Shown here piece by piece: positions 19,199 to 26,921 of a stretch of DNA of 64,000 nucleotides. The notes under the pieces are model-generated. The model was not told the DNA's origin and did no database searches. It saw only the letters and a program-made list of their open reading frames with translations. The position numbers and the translations under genes were made by a program. Each line of letters starts with the position of its first letter. The stretch's first letter is position 1. Origin of the DNA: Saprospiraceae bacterium (GTDB lineage Bacteria > Bacteroidota > Bacteroidia > Chitinophagales > Saprospiraceae); assembly GCA_958295895.1 (NCBI GenBank), contig CATQHI010000011.1, forward strand, positions 186,001 to 250,000, read 5' to 3'.

Positions 19199-20476
19199 AT
19201 GCTCCGTAGACTTTCCCTTCTCCTCCTGCTGCTGGCCGTAGCCACGGTGGCCCGTGCCTCCACGATCCTCATCCCAATGGACGATACGCAGACCGACCAC
19301 CTCAAGGCCTACGGCATCACCTACTGGGTACTGAGCAACAACATCGAGGCCTGGTGGCTACTCAACTACCGGGGCGGCAGCTTCGCCTTCCAGCACAGCC
19401 GGGCCTTCGAGCGGGAGTGCCTGACGCGCGGGGTGAAGTACGAGGTCATCCCCGATGCAAGCTTCAACGGCATCCTGGCCGAGATCGCCAATCCGGAGAA
19501 AAACATGGACGCGATGAAGCTCGAAAAGGCACCGAAAATTGCCGTCTACACGCCAGACTACAACTTTCGCGAGGGCACCGACGTGCAGCCCTGGGACGAT
19601 GCCGTGACGCTGGTGCTCACCTACGCCGAGATTCCCTACGAGACCGTCTACGACACCGAAGTACTCGACGACAAGCTAGCCGAGTACGACTGGCTACACC
19701 TGCACCACGAGGACTTCACCGGGCAGTTCGGTCGCTTCTACCGCAGCTTTCATACCGCCCCCTGGTACCGGCGGCAAGTGGCCTACCAGGAAGAACTGGC
19801 GGCGAAGAATGGCTACGATAAGGTGAGCCAGCTAAAACTTGGCGTGGTCAAGAAGGTGCGCGAGTACGTTGGCGGGGGTGGCTTCATGTTCGCCATGTGT
19901 TCGGCCACGGACAGCTACGACATTGCCCTGGCCGCCGACGGCACCGACATCTGCGCCCAGTATTACGACGGCGACCCCATCGACCCCAATGCCCAGTCGA
20001 AGCTCGATTACTCCAAAACCTTCGCCTTCGAGAACTTCCAGTTGGAACGCAATCCGCTGGAGTACGAGTTCAGCGACATCGACCACAATCCGCGGCCGGT
20101 GACGGAGGAGCAGGACTACTTCACGCTTTTTGAATTCAGCGCCAAGTGGGACCCGGTACCCAGCATGCTCACGCAGAACCACGTGCGCACCGTGAAGGGA
20201 TTCATGGGCCAGACCACCGCCTTCACCAATAGCCACATCAAGAGCAACGTGCTCGTGCTCGGCGAGAACAAGCCGGCGCAGGAGGCGCGCTATCTGCACG
20301 GGCAGTTTGGCGAGGGCTTTTTTACTTTTTACGGGGGGCACGATCCGGCCGATTACCGCCACCTGGTGAATGATCCGGAGACGGACCTGAGCCTGCACCC
20401 AAATAGCCCCGGCTACCGCCTGATCCTGAATAATATTTTGTTTCCGGCGGCTAAGAAGAAGGAGCGGAAGACGTAG
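19199..20476 (+). CDS. secreted Bacteroidota protein often labelled asparagine synthetase B
   Basis: A 425-residue protein with a clear signal peptide (MLRRLSLLLLLLAVATVARA). It matches a conserved Bacteroidota family by recall: STILIPMDDTQTDHLKAYGI, WWLLNYRGGSFAFQHS, LHLHHEDFTGQFGRFYRSFH and GGGFMFAMCSATDSYDIALA. Databases often call these asparagine synthetase B, but neither the N-terminal glutamine amidotransferase cysteine nor the synthetase P-loop is visible, and the protein is exported. The label is probably wrong. The FMFAMCSATDSYD segment may hold a nucleophile. It follows araA by 20 bp and precedes an asparaginase-domain gene. Confidence 0.75.
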   Translation: MLRRLSLLLLLLAVATVARASTILIPMDDTQTDHLKAYGITYWVLSNNIEAWWLLNYRGGSFAFQHSRAFERECLTRGVKYEVIPDASFNGILAEIANPEKNMDAMKLEKAPKIAVYTPDYNFREGTDVQPWDDAVTLVLTYAEIPYETVYDTEVLDDKLAEYDWLHLHHEDFTGQFGRFYRSFHTAPWYRRQVAYQEELAAKNGYDKVSQLKLGVVKKVREYVGGGGFMFAMCSATDSYDIALAADGTDICAQYYDGDPIDPNAQSKLDYSKTFAFENFQLERNPLEYEFSDIDHNPRPVTEEQDYFTLFEFSAKWDPVPSMLTQNHVRTVKGFMGQTTAFTNSHIKSNVLVLGENKPAQEARYLHGQFGEGFFTFYGGHDPADYRHLVNDPETDLSLHPNSPGYRLILNNILFPAAKKKERKT

Positions 20477-20511
20477 TCATTACCTTCGCCGCCGAGTAAA
20501 TTACAGCAGGT

Positions 20512-21000
20512 TTGATTCAGGTATTCGTCACGGGGGGCACCTTCGATAAGGAGTACGACTTCGTGACGGGGCGGCTGTACTTTAAGGACAGTAGCCTACC
20601 GAAGATGCTCGAGGTAGGCCGTTCCACTCTGGACGTCAATATCCGTACCCTGATGATGGTCGATAGCCTCGACCTTACGGACCAGGATCGCGAGAACATC
20701 GCCAACAACTGCCGGGCGGCGGCCACCGATCAGATTCTGATTACCCACGGTACGGATACCATGACCGAGACGGCCCACTACCTGGCCCAGGAGGACATCC
20801 GTGGTAAGACGATCGTCATCACCGGGGCCATGATTCCCTACGCCTTCGGCAGTTCTTCCGATGGTTTTTTTAACTTGGGCAGTGCCCTGGCCTTTGTGCA
20901 GTCGCTCCCGGCGGGTGTCTATATCGTCATGAACGGACGGTACTTCACCTGGGACGGGGTGCGTAAGAACCGGTCTACGGGTTTTTTTGAGGCTATATAA
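20512..21000 (+). CDS. short asparaginase-domain protein
   Basis: Contains the N-terminal catalytic half of L-asparaginase: VTGGTFDKEYD with the first threonine nucleophile, then ILITHGTDTMTETA with the second T-D pair, and VITGAMIPY. At 162 residues it lacks the C-terminal domain of full-length type I or II enzymes (about 330 residues). It may be a stand-alone short form known in Bacteroidota; activity is not certain. The only usable start is a TTG at 20512, 35 bp after the AsnB-labelled gene. No signal peptide, so it should be cytoplasmic. Confidence 0.75.
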   Translation: MIQVFVTGGTFDKEYDFVTGRLYFKDSSLPKMLEVGRSTLDVNIRTLMMVDSLDLTDQDRENIANNCRAAATDQILITHGTDTMTETAHYLAQEDIRGKTIVITGAMIPYAFGSSSDGFFNLGSALAFVQSLPAGVYIVMNGRYFTWDGVRKNRSTGFFEAI

Positions 21001-21010
21001 TTGCTAGTTC

Positions 21011-21682
21011 ATGATGTCTCCCGGTATGGCCCGCTTTATGCTCCGCTTAAACGGCATGCAGTTCGTGGATCACTGTGCGGGGCAGTGGCCAAAGAAATGC
21101 GTGGTACCGACCGGCCCCCATACCACCAACCGCGACTTTCCCTACGGCATCTACGCCCGGGCGGCGGCGGGGCAGTACATCCAGTTTGTGGCCAAGTCTA
21201 CCCTCTTCAAGGGGCCGGCAGGGGCGGTGATGAAGGCGCTTGGTGGCGTGCCCGTGGTGCGCGAGAAGCGGACTAATTTCACCCAGGCCGTCGCGAAGAT
21301 TTTCGCCGAGCGCGAGGAGTTCAAGCTCTGCATCGCCATGGAGGGCACCCGTAAGCAGGTCGACCGCTTTCGTACCGGTTTTTACTGGATCGCGCGGGAG
21401 GCCGGGGTGCCGATGGTATTCTGCAAATTCGACTTTGGGAATAAGGTGATCGAGTTTTCGGAGCCGTTTTATCCTACGGGGGATGTGCGGACGGATTTCG
21501 ACTTTATTTATCGGTACTTTGATGGGGTACGGGGGCTGGTGCCGGGGAATAGTTTTGTGTATGATCCTGCGGTGTTGGAGGAGTTGCCTAGCGGGGAAGG
21601 GGGAGGTAAGGCGTCGGAGGGGGATGCGTCGGAGGGCTCAGCACAGAGGACGCAGAGGTATACACGGAGGGACACGGAGTAG
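21011..21682 (+). CDS. PlsC-like acyltransferase with repeat-derived C-terminus
   Basis: A 1-acyl-glycerol-3-phosphate acyltransferase-like enzyme. The catalytic HxxxxD motif is in TGPHTTNRDFPYG and the third block is AMEGTRKQVDRF. It starts 10 bp after the asparaginase-domain gene. From about 21595 the frame runs into repeat DNA (GGAGGGCTCA, CACAGAGG), so the last 25-30 residues (GKASEGDASEGSAQRTQRYT) are low-complexity sequence contributed by the left arm of the GxxExxY element. The original C-terminus is probably lost or shortened, but all catalytic blocks remain. Confidence 0.8.
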   Translation: MMSPGMARFMLRLNGMQFVDHCAGQWPKKCVVPTGPHTTNRDFPYGIYARAAAGQYIQFVAKSTLFKGPAGAVMKALGGVPVVREKRTNFTQAVAKIFAEREEFKLCIAMEGTRKQVDRFRTGFYWIAREAGVPMVFCKFDFGNKVIEFSEPFYPTGDVRTDFDFIYRYFDGVRGLVPGNSFVYDPAVLEELPSGEGGGKASEGDASEGSAQRTQRYTRRDTE

Positions 21683-21740
21683 ACTATGCGTCGGAGGAGG
21701 TAACCAGAGGCCCAACTTAGCGGTTGGCGGGAGGTGGAGT
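21631..21740 (+). repeat. GGAGGGCTCA/CACAGAGG repeat, left inverted copy
   Basis: Begins GGAGGGCTCA, continues with CACAGAGG-type motifs, and ends in a hairpin CCAACT-TAGC-GGTTGG (21712-21727). About 41 of the first 50 positions match the reverse complement of the copy ending at 22325. Together they bracket the GxxExxY gene. Confidence 0.75.
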
Positions 21741-21742
21741 GG

Positions 21743-22114
21743 TCAGTAGATGATGCGTTTGATGCCGTGGCGGAGGTGGGGGATGTTGAAGTTGATTAGG
21801 AGACCGAGCTTGATTTTGGCGAGGCGGAGATAGGTGAGTACCTGAGCTGTGTCTATAGGGCGTAGCTCCCGTACTAACTTCAGTTCGACGATCAATCTAT
21901 CCTCGATGAGCAAGTCCAATCGATAGGCATTAGGAACCGTAACGCCGCTGTACGTGAAAGGAAGCATCACCTGCTCTTGCACCACCAGACCGGCCTGCTT
22001 AAGCTCAATGGCCAAACACTTCTCGTAGGTAGATTCCAGTAAGCCAGGTCCCAGTGCGGTATGCACCCGAAAGGCCGCCCCACGCACCGCGTAAGTAAGT
22101 TGATTCAATTCCAT
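21743..22114 (-). CDS. GxxExxY protein (PD-(D/E)XK nuclease-like)
   Basis: A 123-residue protein with the family-naming motif in GPGLLESTYEKCL and a nuclease-like core YRLDLLIEDRLIVELKLV (D...ExK), followed by LTYLRLAKIKLGLLINFN. The biochemical role of the family is not established; it is found scattered in genomes, often as cargo next to repeats. Here inverted copies of one repeat lie on both sides (21631-21740 and 22205-22325), so gene plus repeats form a compact unit of about 695 bp. The stop is only a few bases from the hairpin of the left repeat. Confidence 0.85.
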   Translation of the reverse strand: MELNQLTYAVRGAAFRVHTALGPGLLESTYEKCLAIELKQAGLVVQEQVMLPFTYSGVTVPNAYRLDLLIEDRLIVELKLVRELRPIDTAQVLTYLRLAKIKLGLLINFNIPHLRHGIKRIIY

Positions 22115-22204
22115 TAGTCTGTTTCTCTAAGGGTGGAGCAAACATAGCGTTCTTCCCATAAACAAACAAATTGTTTGGCAAATAAATCAACACACGGGCT
22201 GAGC

Positions 22205-22325
22205 TAAACCCCTCCACACTTTCCCCCCTCCGATGACCGCAAGGTCATCTCCTCCGTTACCCTCTACCCCACCCCACTCCGTGCACCTCAGTGTTCACCT
22301 CCCTGTCCTCTGTGTTGAGCCCTCC
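22205..22325 (-). repeat. GGAGGGCTCA/CACAGAGG repeat, right inverted copy
   Basis: Reverse-strand copy ending at TGAGCCCTCC (22316-22325). Its hairpin reads GATGACC-TTGC-GGTCATC in element orientation (22232-22249), with a different stem sequence but the same pairing as the other copies. It stops 22 bp before the thiolase stop codon. Confidence 0.75.
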
Positions 22326-22347
22326 AACACCCATCAAAAACGCCGCC

Positions 22348-23541
22348 TTAAACCACCTCCACCACCATAGCACTAGCACCCCCACCCCCATTACACAGCG
22401 TAGCCAGGCCATACCTACCCCCCCGGCTATGCAAGGTATTAATCAGCGTGACCAGGATACGCGCCCCCGAGGTACCCAGCGGGTGGCCCAGCGATACCCC
22501 GCCCCCATTCACATTCATATTCTTACCATCGAGCCCGAGCTCCTTACTGAAGGCCATGGGCACCACGGCGAAGGCCTCGTTCACCTCCATGTAGTCAATG
22601 TCACTCATGGCCAGGCCAGCGCGCTCGACGGCCAGTGGAGCGGCTTTTGTAGGTGCCGTCGTGAACCACTGCGGCTCGTGGGCCGCATCGGCAAAGGAAA
22701 CGATCTTAGCCAGGGGCTTCAGCCCCAGCTCATCGACCACCCGCTGACTGACGAGCACCAGCGCCGCCGCCCCGTCGTTGATGGTGCTCGCGTTGGCGGC
22801 CGTCACCGTACCGTCCTTACCGAAGGCCGGGCGCAGGGAGGCCATCTTCTCAAACTTGACCTTCTTGTACTCCTCGTCTTCGGTGACTACCACATCATCC
22901 CCCCGACGCTGCGGTACACTCACCGGTACGATCTCGCGGCCAAAGGTGCCGTTGGCCGTAGCCTCCGCGCTGCGCTTGTAGCTGTTGGTGGCGTATTCGT
23001 CCTGCTCCTCGCGGGTGAAGCCGTACTTCACGGCCGTCGCATCGGCGCAGCTGCCCATGGCGTTCTGGTCGTAGGCATCGGTGAGGCCGTCCTTGGCCAG
23101 TCCGTCGACGAGAATGCGGTCACCGTACTTGGCACCCCAGCGGGCATCGGGCACGTAGAAGGGGATATTGGACATACTCTCCATGCCGCCGGCCACCACC
23201 ACGTCATTGTGTCCTAGCATGATCGACTGGGCACCGAACATGACGCTCTTCATGCCACTACTGCATACCTTATTTACCGTGGTACATGGTACCGTATTCG
23301 GGATGCCAGCCCCTAAAGCAGCCTGGCGGGCGGGGGCCTGTCCGAGGTTGGCACTCACCACGTTACCCATGTATACTTCCTGCACTTTGTCGGCCGCTAC
23401 TCCGGCACGTTCTAGCGCTCCTTTGATGGCCGCGCTCCCCAACTGGGTAGCCGATAGCGAGGAGAGTACGCCCCCAAACGAGCCGATGGGTGTACGTACG
23501 GCGGAGACGATATAAACGGGGGGGGGGTGGTGCTGGGGCAT
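22348..23541 (-). CDS. acetyl-CoA C-acyltransferase (thiolase)
   Basis: Condenses two acetyl-CoA to acetoacetyl-CoA or cleaves 3-ketoacyl-CoA. The acylation cysteine is in TTVNKVCSSGMKSVMFGAQS, the histidine motif in NVNGGGVSLGHPLGTSGARI, and the second catalytic cysteine in YGLATLCNGGGGASAMV. At 397 residues it is complete and unbroken. It stands alone: the M23 gene is divergent, and the repeat-bounded GxxExxY unit lies just beyond its stop. Whether it serves biosynthesis (acetoacetyl-CoA) or beta-oxidation cannot be told from context. Confidence 0.94.
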   Translation of the reverse strand: MPQHHPPPVYIVSAVRTPIGSFGGVLSSLSATQLGSAAIKGALERAGVAADKVQEVYMGNVVSANLGQAPARQAALGAGIPNTVPCTTVNKVCSSGMKSVMFGAQSIMLGHNDVVVAGGMESMSNIPFYVPDARWGAKYGDRILVDGLAKDGLTDAYDQNAMGSCADATAVKYGFTREEQDEYATNSYKRSAEATANGTFGREIVPVSVPQRRGDDVVVTEDEEYKKVKFEKMASLRPAFGKDGTVTAANASTINDGAAALVLVSQRVVDELGLKPLAKIVSFADAAHEPQWFTTAPTKAAPLAVERAGLAMSDIDYMEVNEAFAVVPMAFSKELGLDGKNMNVNGGGVSLGHPLGTSGARILVTLINTLHSRGGRYGLATLCNGGGGASAMVVEVV

Positions 23542-23612
23542 GATCGAAAAATTTAATCAAAGGTAGTTGTCAGGCTAACAGTTTGGGTACGGAATTAGGT
23601 CTAAGAAAAAAC

Positions 23613-23632
23613 GGGCGGCGGCGCGCCGGTGC
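23613..23632 (-). repeat. dispersed 20-bp repeat, variant copy
   Basis: Plus-strand GGGCGGCGGCGCGCCGGTGC, identical to the copy inside birA (521-540). It is intergenic, between the divergent thiolase and M23 genes. Confidence 0.5.
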
Positions 23633-23698
23633 GACCAAAGTGGAAGGAGCGGTAGGAAACGGGTTGTGATCCCGTATTTTTGCGGCCCCAATTCTACC

Positions 23699-24550
23699 AT
23701 GCGCCTCCTCTTCTTGCTCGGCTTGTTCCTTATTGCTTGCACCTGCGGCCCCGCCCACTTGCTTGGACAGTATGCGGACGACCGCCCACGGGTCAGCCTC
23801 GCCAGCCGACAACTGGAGGACCGGGTGGAGATCGTAGCAACCAACGAGGAGTATGTGCCCTGCTCCGTAGTCGTGGATTTTGAGCTAGTCAATATGGCCG
23901 TGCAGGAGACTGGTGGGCCGGATACGATTACGCTGGCCCCGCGTAGCGATACGGTGATCTACACCCTGGTGCCCGTAAAGGCCGGAGAGCGCTACGGATT
24001 CGGTTATCAGTTGCACTACGCTCACGGGACCGTCCGCCCCCAGCCCTACGATACGAACTACGTCTATAACTTGCCCTTCGCCGCCGGGAAGTCTTACCGG
24101 GTAGACCAGGGGTACGATGGGCGCTTCTCCCACGCGGGGGAGGCGGCGCTGGACTTCAGTATGCCGGAGGGTACGGCGGTCTTTGCCGCGCGCGACGGGA
24201 CAGTAGCACGGGTCGTAGATCGCTGGTCGGAGCACTGCGCAAGGCCGGAGTGTAAGCGGTACAATAACGTGATTGAGATCGTGCACGACGACGGGACGAT
24301 GGCCGACTACGTGCACCTACAAACGAACAGTGCACGGGTGAAAGTAGGCGAGCGGGTCGAAGCGGGTGCCTTCATCGGTCGTAGCGGGTGGACGGGCTAT
24401 ACCACCGGGCCACACCTGCACTTCGGGGTGTACCGTCAGGGGTGGGAGGGGCGCGAGCATCTGCGGACCCGCTTTCGGGTGGCCGGGGAGGCCGCGGCGG
24501 TGGAGTTGGTGGAGGGACAGTCCTACCTTCGCCCCCATGAAGCACATTGA
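23699..24550 (+). CDS. M23-family (LytM-type) peptidase, probable lipoprotein
   Basis: A putative peptidoglycan endopeptidase or a catalytic-fold regulator of cell-wall hydrolases. The ATG at 23699 gives a signal peptide MRLLFLLGLFLIAC with lipobox cysteine, followed by TCGPAH encoded by a dispersed repeat. The C-terminal LytM domain has the zinc motifs HAGEAALDF (HxxxxxxxD type), MADYVHLQ and HLHFGV. All four expected zinc-site residues appear present. The earlier half is a strand-rich domain without a motif I recognise. The stop overlaps the start of tesB by 14 bp. Confidence 0.85.
   Translation: MRLLFLLGLFLIACTCGPAHLLGQYADDRPRVSLASRQLEDRVEIVATNEEYVPCSVVVDFELVNMAVQETGGPDTITLAPRSDTVIYTLVPVKAGERYGFGYQLHYAHGTVRPQPYDTNYVYNLPFAAGKSYRVDQGYDGRFSHAGEAALDFSMPEGTAVFAARDGTVARVVDRWSEHCARPECKRYNNVIEIVHDDGTMADYVHLQTNSARVKVGERVEAGAFIGRSGWTGYTTGPHLHFGVYRQGWEGREHLRTRFRVAGEAAAVELVEGQSYLRPHEAH
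23737..23756 (+). repeat. dispersed 20-bp repeat, consensus copy, in a signal peptide
   Basis: Exact TTGCACCTGCGGCCCCGCCC. It is translated as CTCGPA across the lipobox of the M23 lipoprotein. Confidence 0.8.
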
Positions 24551-25394
24551 CGAACTGCTGGGCCTACTCGATCTCGAACGGCTGGAGGTGAATATGTTCC
24601 GGGGCCAGAGCCGGAGCGTCGGCTCAGCACGGGTATTCGGTGGGCAGGTGCTGGCCCAGTCCCTGGCTGCAGCGGTACAGACGGTACCCGAGGACCGCTA
24701 CGTACACAGTCTACACGGCTACTTCGTACTACCGGGGGAGCTCGATATTCCCATTGTGTTCGAGGTAGACCGTATTCGCGATGGCGGCAGCTTCACCACC
24801 CGGGCGGTGCGGGCGATTCAGAACGGGCAGGCGATCTTTTTTCTCACCGCCAGTTTTCAGCTCGACCAGACCGGCTTCGAGCACCAGGCCGACATGCCCG
24901 ACGTACTACCTCCGGAGGAGCTGGTGAGCTACGAGGGGATGGCCAGGCAGTTCGGCGAGCAGCTGCCGGAGAATATCCGCCGCATCCTGAGTGTCGAGCG
25001 GCCGCTGGAGTTTCGCCCAGTAGAATTTCTCAACCCCTTCGCCCACGAGAAGTACGCCCCAAGCCGCAACGTCTGGCTCCGCACGAAGGGTGAGATGCCG
25101 GATGATCGCCGCCTGCAGGCCCTGGTGCTGGCTTACACTAGTGACTATAATCTGCTCACCACCGCCCTGTTACCCCACGGCCGGGCCACCGATTACCGCA
25201 ACCTACAGATGGCGAGTCTGGACCACGCCATGTGGTTCCACCGGCCCTTCCGGGTGGATGAGTGGCTACTGTACAGCATGGACTCGCCGAGTGCCAGCGG
25301 GGCGCGGGGCTTTACGCGGGGCAGTATTTTCGACCGGGCGGGGAAGCTGGTGGCTAGTGTGGTGCAGGAGGGGCTTTTAAGAGAGAAGAAGTAG
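24537..25394 (+). CDS. tesB: acyl-CoA thioesterase II
   Basis: Hydrolyses medium- and long-chain acyl-CoA to free acid and CoA. The double hot-dog protein is recognisable from FRGQSRSVGSARVFGGQVLAQSL, YVHSLHGYFVLPGELDIPI and GGSFTTRAVRAIQNGQ. The catalytic C-terminal block is LAYTSDYNLLTTALLPHG and SLDHAMWFHRPFRVDEWLLY. The ATG at 24537 overlaps the M23 stop by 14 bp, suggesting coupled translation. Length 285 residues is normal. It is convergent with the TMEM175 gene, 5 bp away. Confidence 0.93.
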   Translation: MKHIDELLGLLDLERLEVNMFRGQSRSVGSARVFGGQVLAQSLAAAVQTVPEDRYVHSLHGYFVLPGELDIPIVFEVDRIRDGGSFTTRAVRAIQNGQAIFFLTASFQLDQTGFEHQADMPDVLPPEELVSYEGMARQFGEQLPENIRRILSVERPLEFRPVEFLNPFAHEKYAPSRNVWLRTKGEMPDDRRLQALVLAYTSDYNLLTTALLPHGRATDYRNLQMASLDHAMWFHRPFRVDEWLLYSMDSPSASGARGFTRGSIFDRAGKLVASVVQEGLLREKK

Positions 25395-25399
25395 ACCGG

Positions 25400-25993
25400 T
25401 CAGGTACTGCGTTCGTCTTCGGTGACGGGGGTCAGGGCGAAGTAGAGATGGGAGGCCACGAAGACCAGTAGGCCGGCAACGGGTTGCCAGAGGGCGACTG
25501 CCATGGCAAGGAGGTAGCCGAGCATAGCCAGGAGAAGCCGGCGCTTGAGGGCGGTGACCGTTTGCTGGGGCAGGTCCTTGTCGACGAGGTGGTGGTCTTT
25601 GGTGGCGTAAGCCCAGACGGCATAGAGGGAGCCGGCAGCCAGGGTCAGGTTACCGCCGTAAATCAGTACGGCCAGGGAGTCGGTATAGTACTCGCTGAGC
25701 AGTCCGGCAGGATACGGCACCAGGGCCGCCCAGATCAGAAAGTTGATCGACAGCCACAGGTGGGTACGGTCGGATCGCTTGACGTAGGAGGCGGCAATGT
25801 AGTGGCCGTTCCAGAGTAGCCCTAGGATGAGGAAGCCCATGATGTAGCTGGCCAGCTTCGGCCAGAGCGTGGGCCAGATTTGCGCGTGGGTATCTACGCC
25901 CTCGGCGGCGTCCATCACGTCCAGCACCAGGAAGGTCATGGCAATGGCGAAGACCCCGTCGGTGAGGGTGTTGATGCGTTGGGGCTCGGTCAT
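25400..25993 (-). CDS. TMEM175-family potassium channel protein
   Basis: The first membrane helix carries the diagnostic pattern RINTLTDGVFAIAMTFLVLDV, which lines the pore in bacterial TMEM175 channels. Five further hydrophobic segments follow (for example ASYIMGFLILGLLWNGHYI, WLSINFLIWAALVPYPAGL, LLLAMLGYLLAMAVALW). The ATG at 25993 starts directly before the first helix; an upstream in-frame start at 26068 would add 25 unlikely residues. At 197 residues it is the usual one-repeat bacterial form. It probably works as a tetramer in the inner membrane as a K+ leak channel. Confidence 0.85.
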   Translation of the reverse strand: MTEPQRINTLTDGVFAIAMTFLVLDVMDAAEGVDTHAQIWPTLWPKLASYIMGFLILGLLWNGHYIAASYVKRSDRTHLWLSINFLIWAALVPYPAGLLSEYYTDSLAVLIYGGNLTLAAGSLYAVWAYATKDHHLVDKDLPQQTVTALKRRLLLAMLGYLLAMAVALWQPVAGLLVFVASHLYFALTPVTEDERST

Positions 25994-26158
25994 GGGGGGT
26001 GAAAATAAGCCACCGGCCAGGACCTCCAGGGGTCCGTTGGAGCAAAGCCCCCTCGGACCTTTACGCAAGCGTGATGGCTTCGCTCGGAGTTGAGCGTCTG
26101 GTCGAATTGCGACTCAGCACATTCGGCTCACCAGTAATTCTTTACCTTAGGCCCTATA

Positions 26159-26809
26159 GTGATAATCACGAAAGCAGGTATAATCGTTGGAGTCGCACTG
26201 TTAGTGCTATTGCTGCTTGTGACTATCATTCATATGTATCGGAAGCAACAACGGAAGGTACGCCATACACAGGAAAAATTATCTGACCGGGATCTACTAA
26301 GGAAACTCTCCGATCAAACGGACGGCTTTCTTACACCCCACCATCTTTCCGAGATCTCCTCGCTCACGCTGAGCGAAGCACGTCTACGTCTTGGCACACT
26401 ACACATGGCCGGTCTGCTAGACTCTGGTTACAATGCAAACGGGAGAAGTTATTTTCGTCTCTGTAGACCCCTGGCTGAAACTCCCCTGTTGGATCTTTCA
26501 CCCGAGCCCTTTTTGACCGTCGAGGATATTCTAAAAATATTCAGCGCTTACGACTTCAGACTAACCGAACAGGACCTCATCCTATCAACCGGCCTACCGC
26601 TCGCGCTGATTCGTCGGGAGTTGAAGCACTTTGAAAAAGAGCAGGTACTGGAGACTGTTTATACATCCAATCCGATGGGGACTTCCAACCAGTGGATGTA
26701 TCTGCTTAAGGAACCTTACCGTAGCCAACCAGATGCTTTTTTAGAGCGGGCGGATGTGATGGACCTTGAAGTACGCACGATTCTGCGGAATGATAATTTC
26801 ATTGTTTGA
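26159..26809 (+). CDS. membrane-anchored winged-helix-like hypothetical protein
   Basis: A 216-residue protein with one N-terminal membrane helix (IIVGVALLVLLLLVTIIH) followed by a basic stretch and two helical regions. These look like winged-helix folds (FLTPHHLSEISSLTLSEARL; LTVEDILKIFSAYDFRL, LILSTGLPLALIRRELKHFE). The fold assignment is inference from the spacing of helices and strands. It starts at a GTG (26159). Base composition is lower in GC than the neighbours, which suggests later arrival. No family recognised. Confidence 0.55.
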   Translation: MIITKAGIIVGVALLVLLLLVTIIHMYRKQQRKVRHTQEKLSDRDLLRKLSDQTDGFLTPHHLSEISSLTLSEARLRLGTLHMAGLLDSGYNANGRSYFRLCRPLAETPLLDLSPEPFLTVEDILKIFSAYDFRLTEQDLILSTGLPLALIRRELKHFEKEQVLETVYTSNPMGTSNQWMYLLKEPYRSQPDAFLERADVMDLEVRTILRNDNFIV

Positions 26810-26846
26810 GTCGAGCGGTGGGTAGCGATCTCTCGCGGTCCTAGCC

Positions 26847-26877
26847 TTTAGCAAGCTCCACACCTTTCGTACCTTTG
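26847..26877 (+). promoter_or_regulatory. Bacteroidota-type promoter for the ABC-F gene
   Basis: TTTA, 19 bp, then TACCTTTG (26870-26877) fits the -33/-7 pattern TTnG-N19-TAnnTTTG of Bacteroidota, 45 bp before the ATG at 26922. Confidence 0.5.
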
Positions 26878-26921
26878 CGCCCGTTTAACCATTACTCGCG
26901 CAACGGCCTATCCCCCATACT

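Noticed and set aside
22291-23217. 308-residue plus-strand frame over thiolase
   Set aside because: Antisense shadow of a clear thiolase gene.
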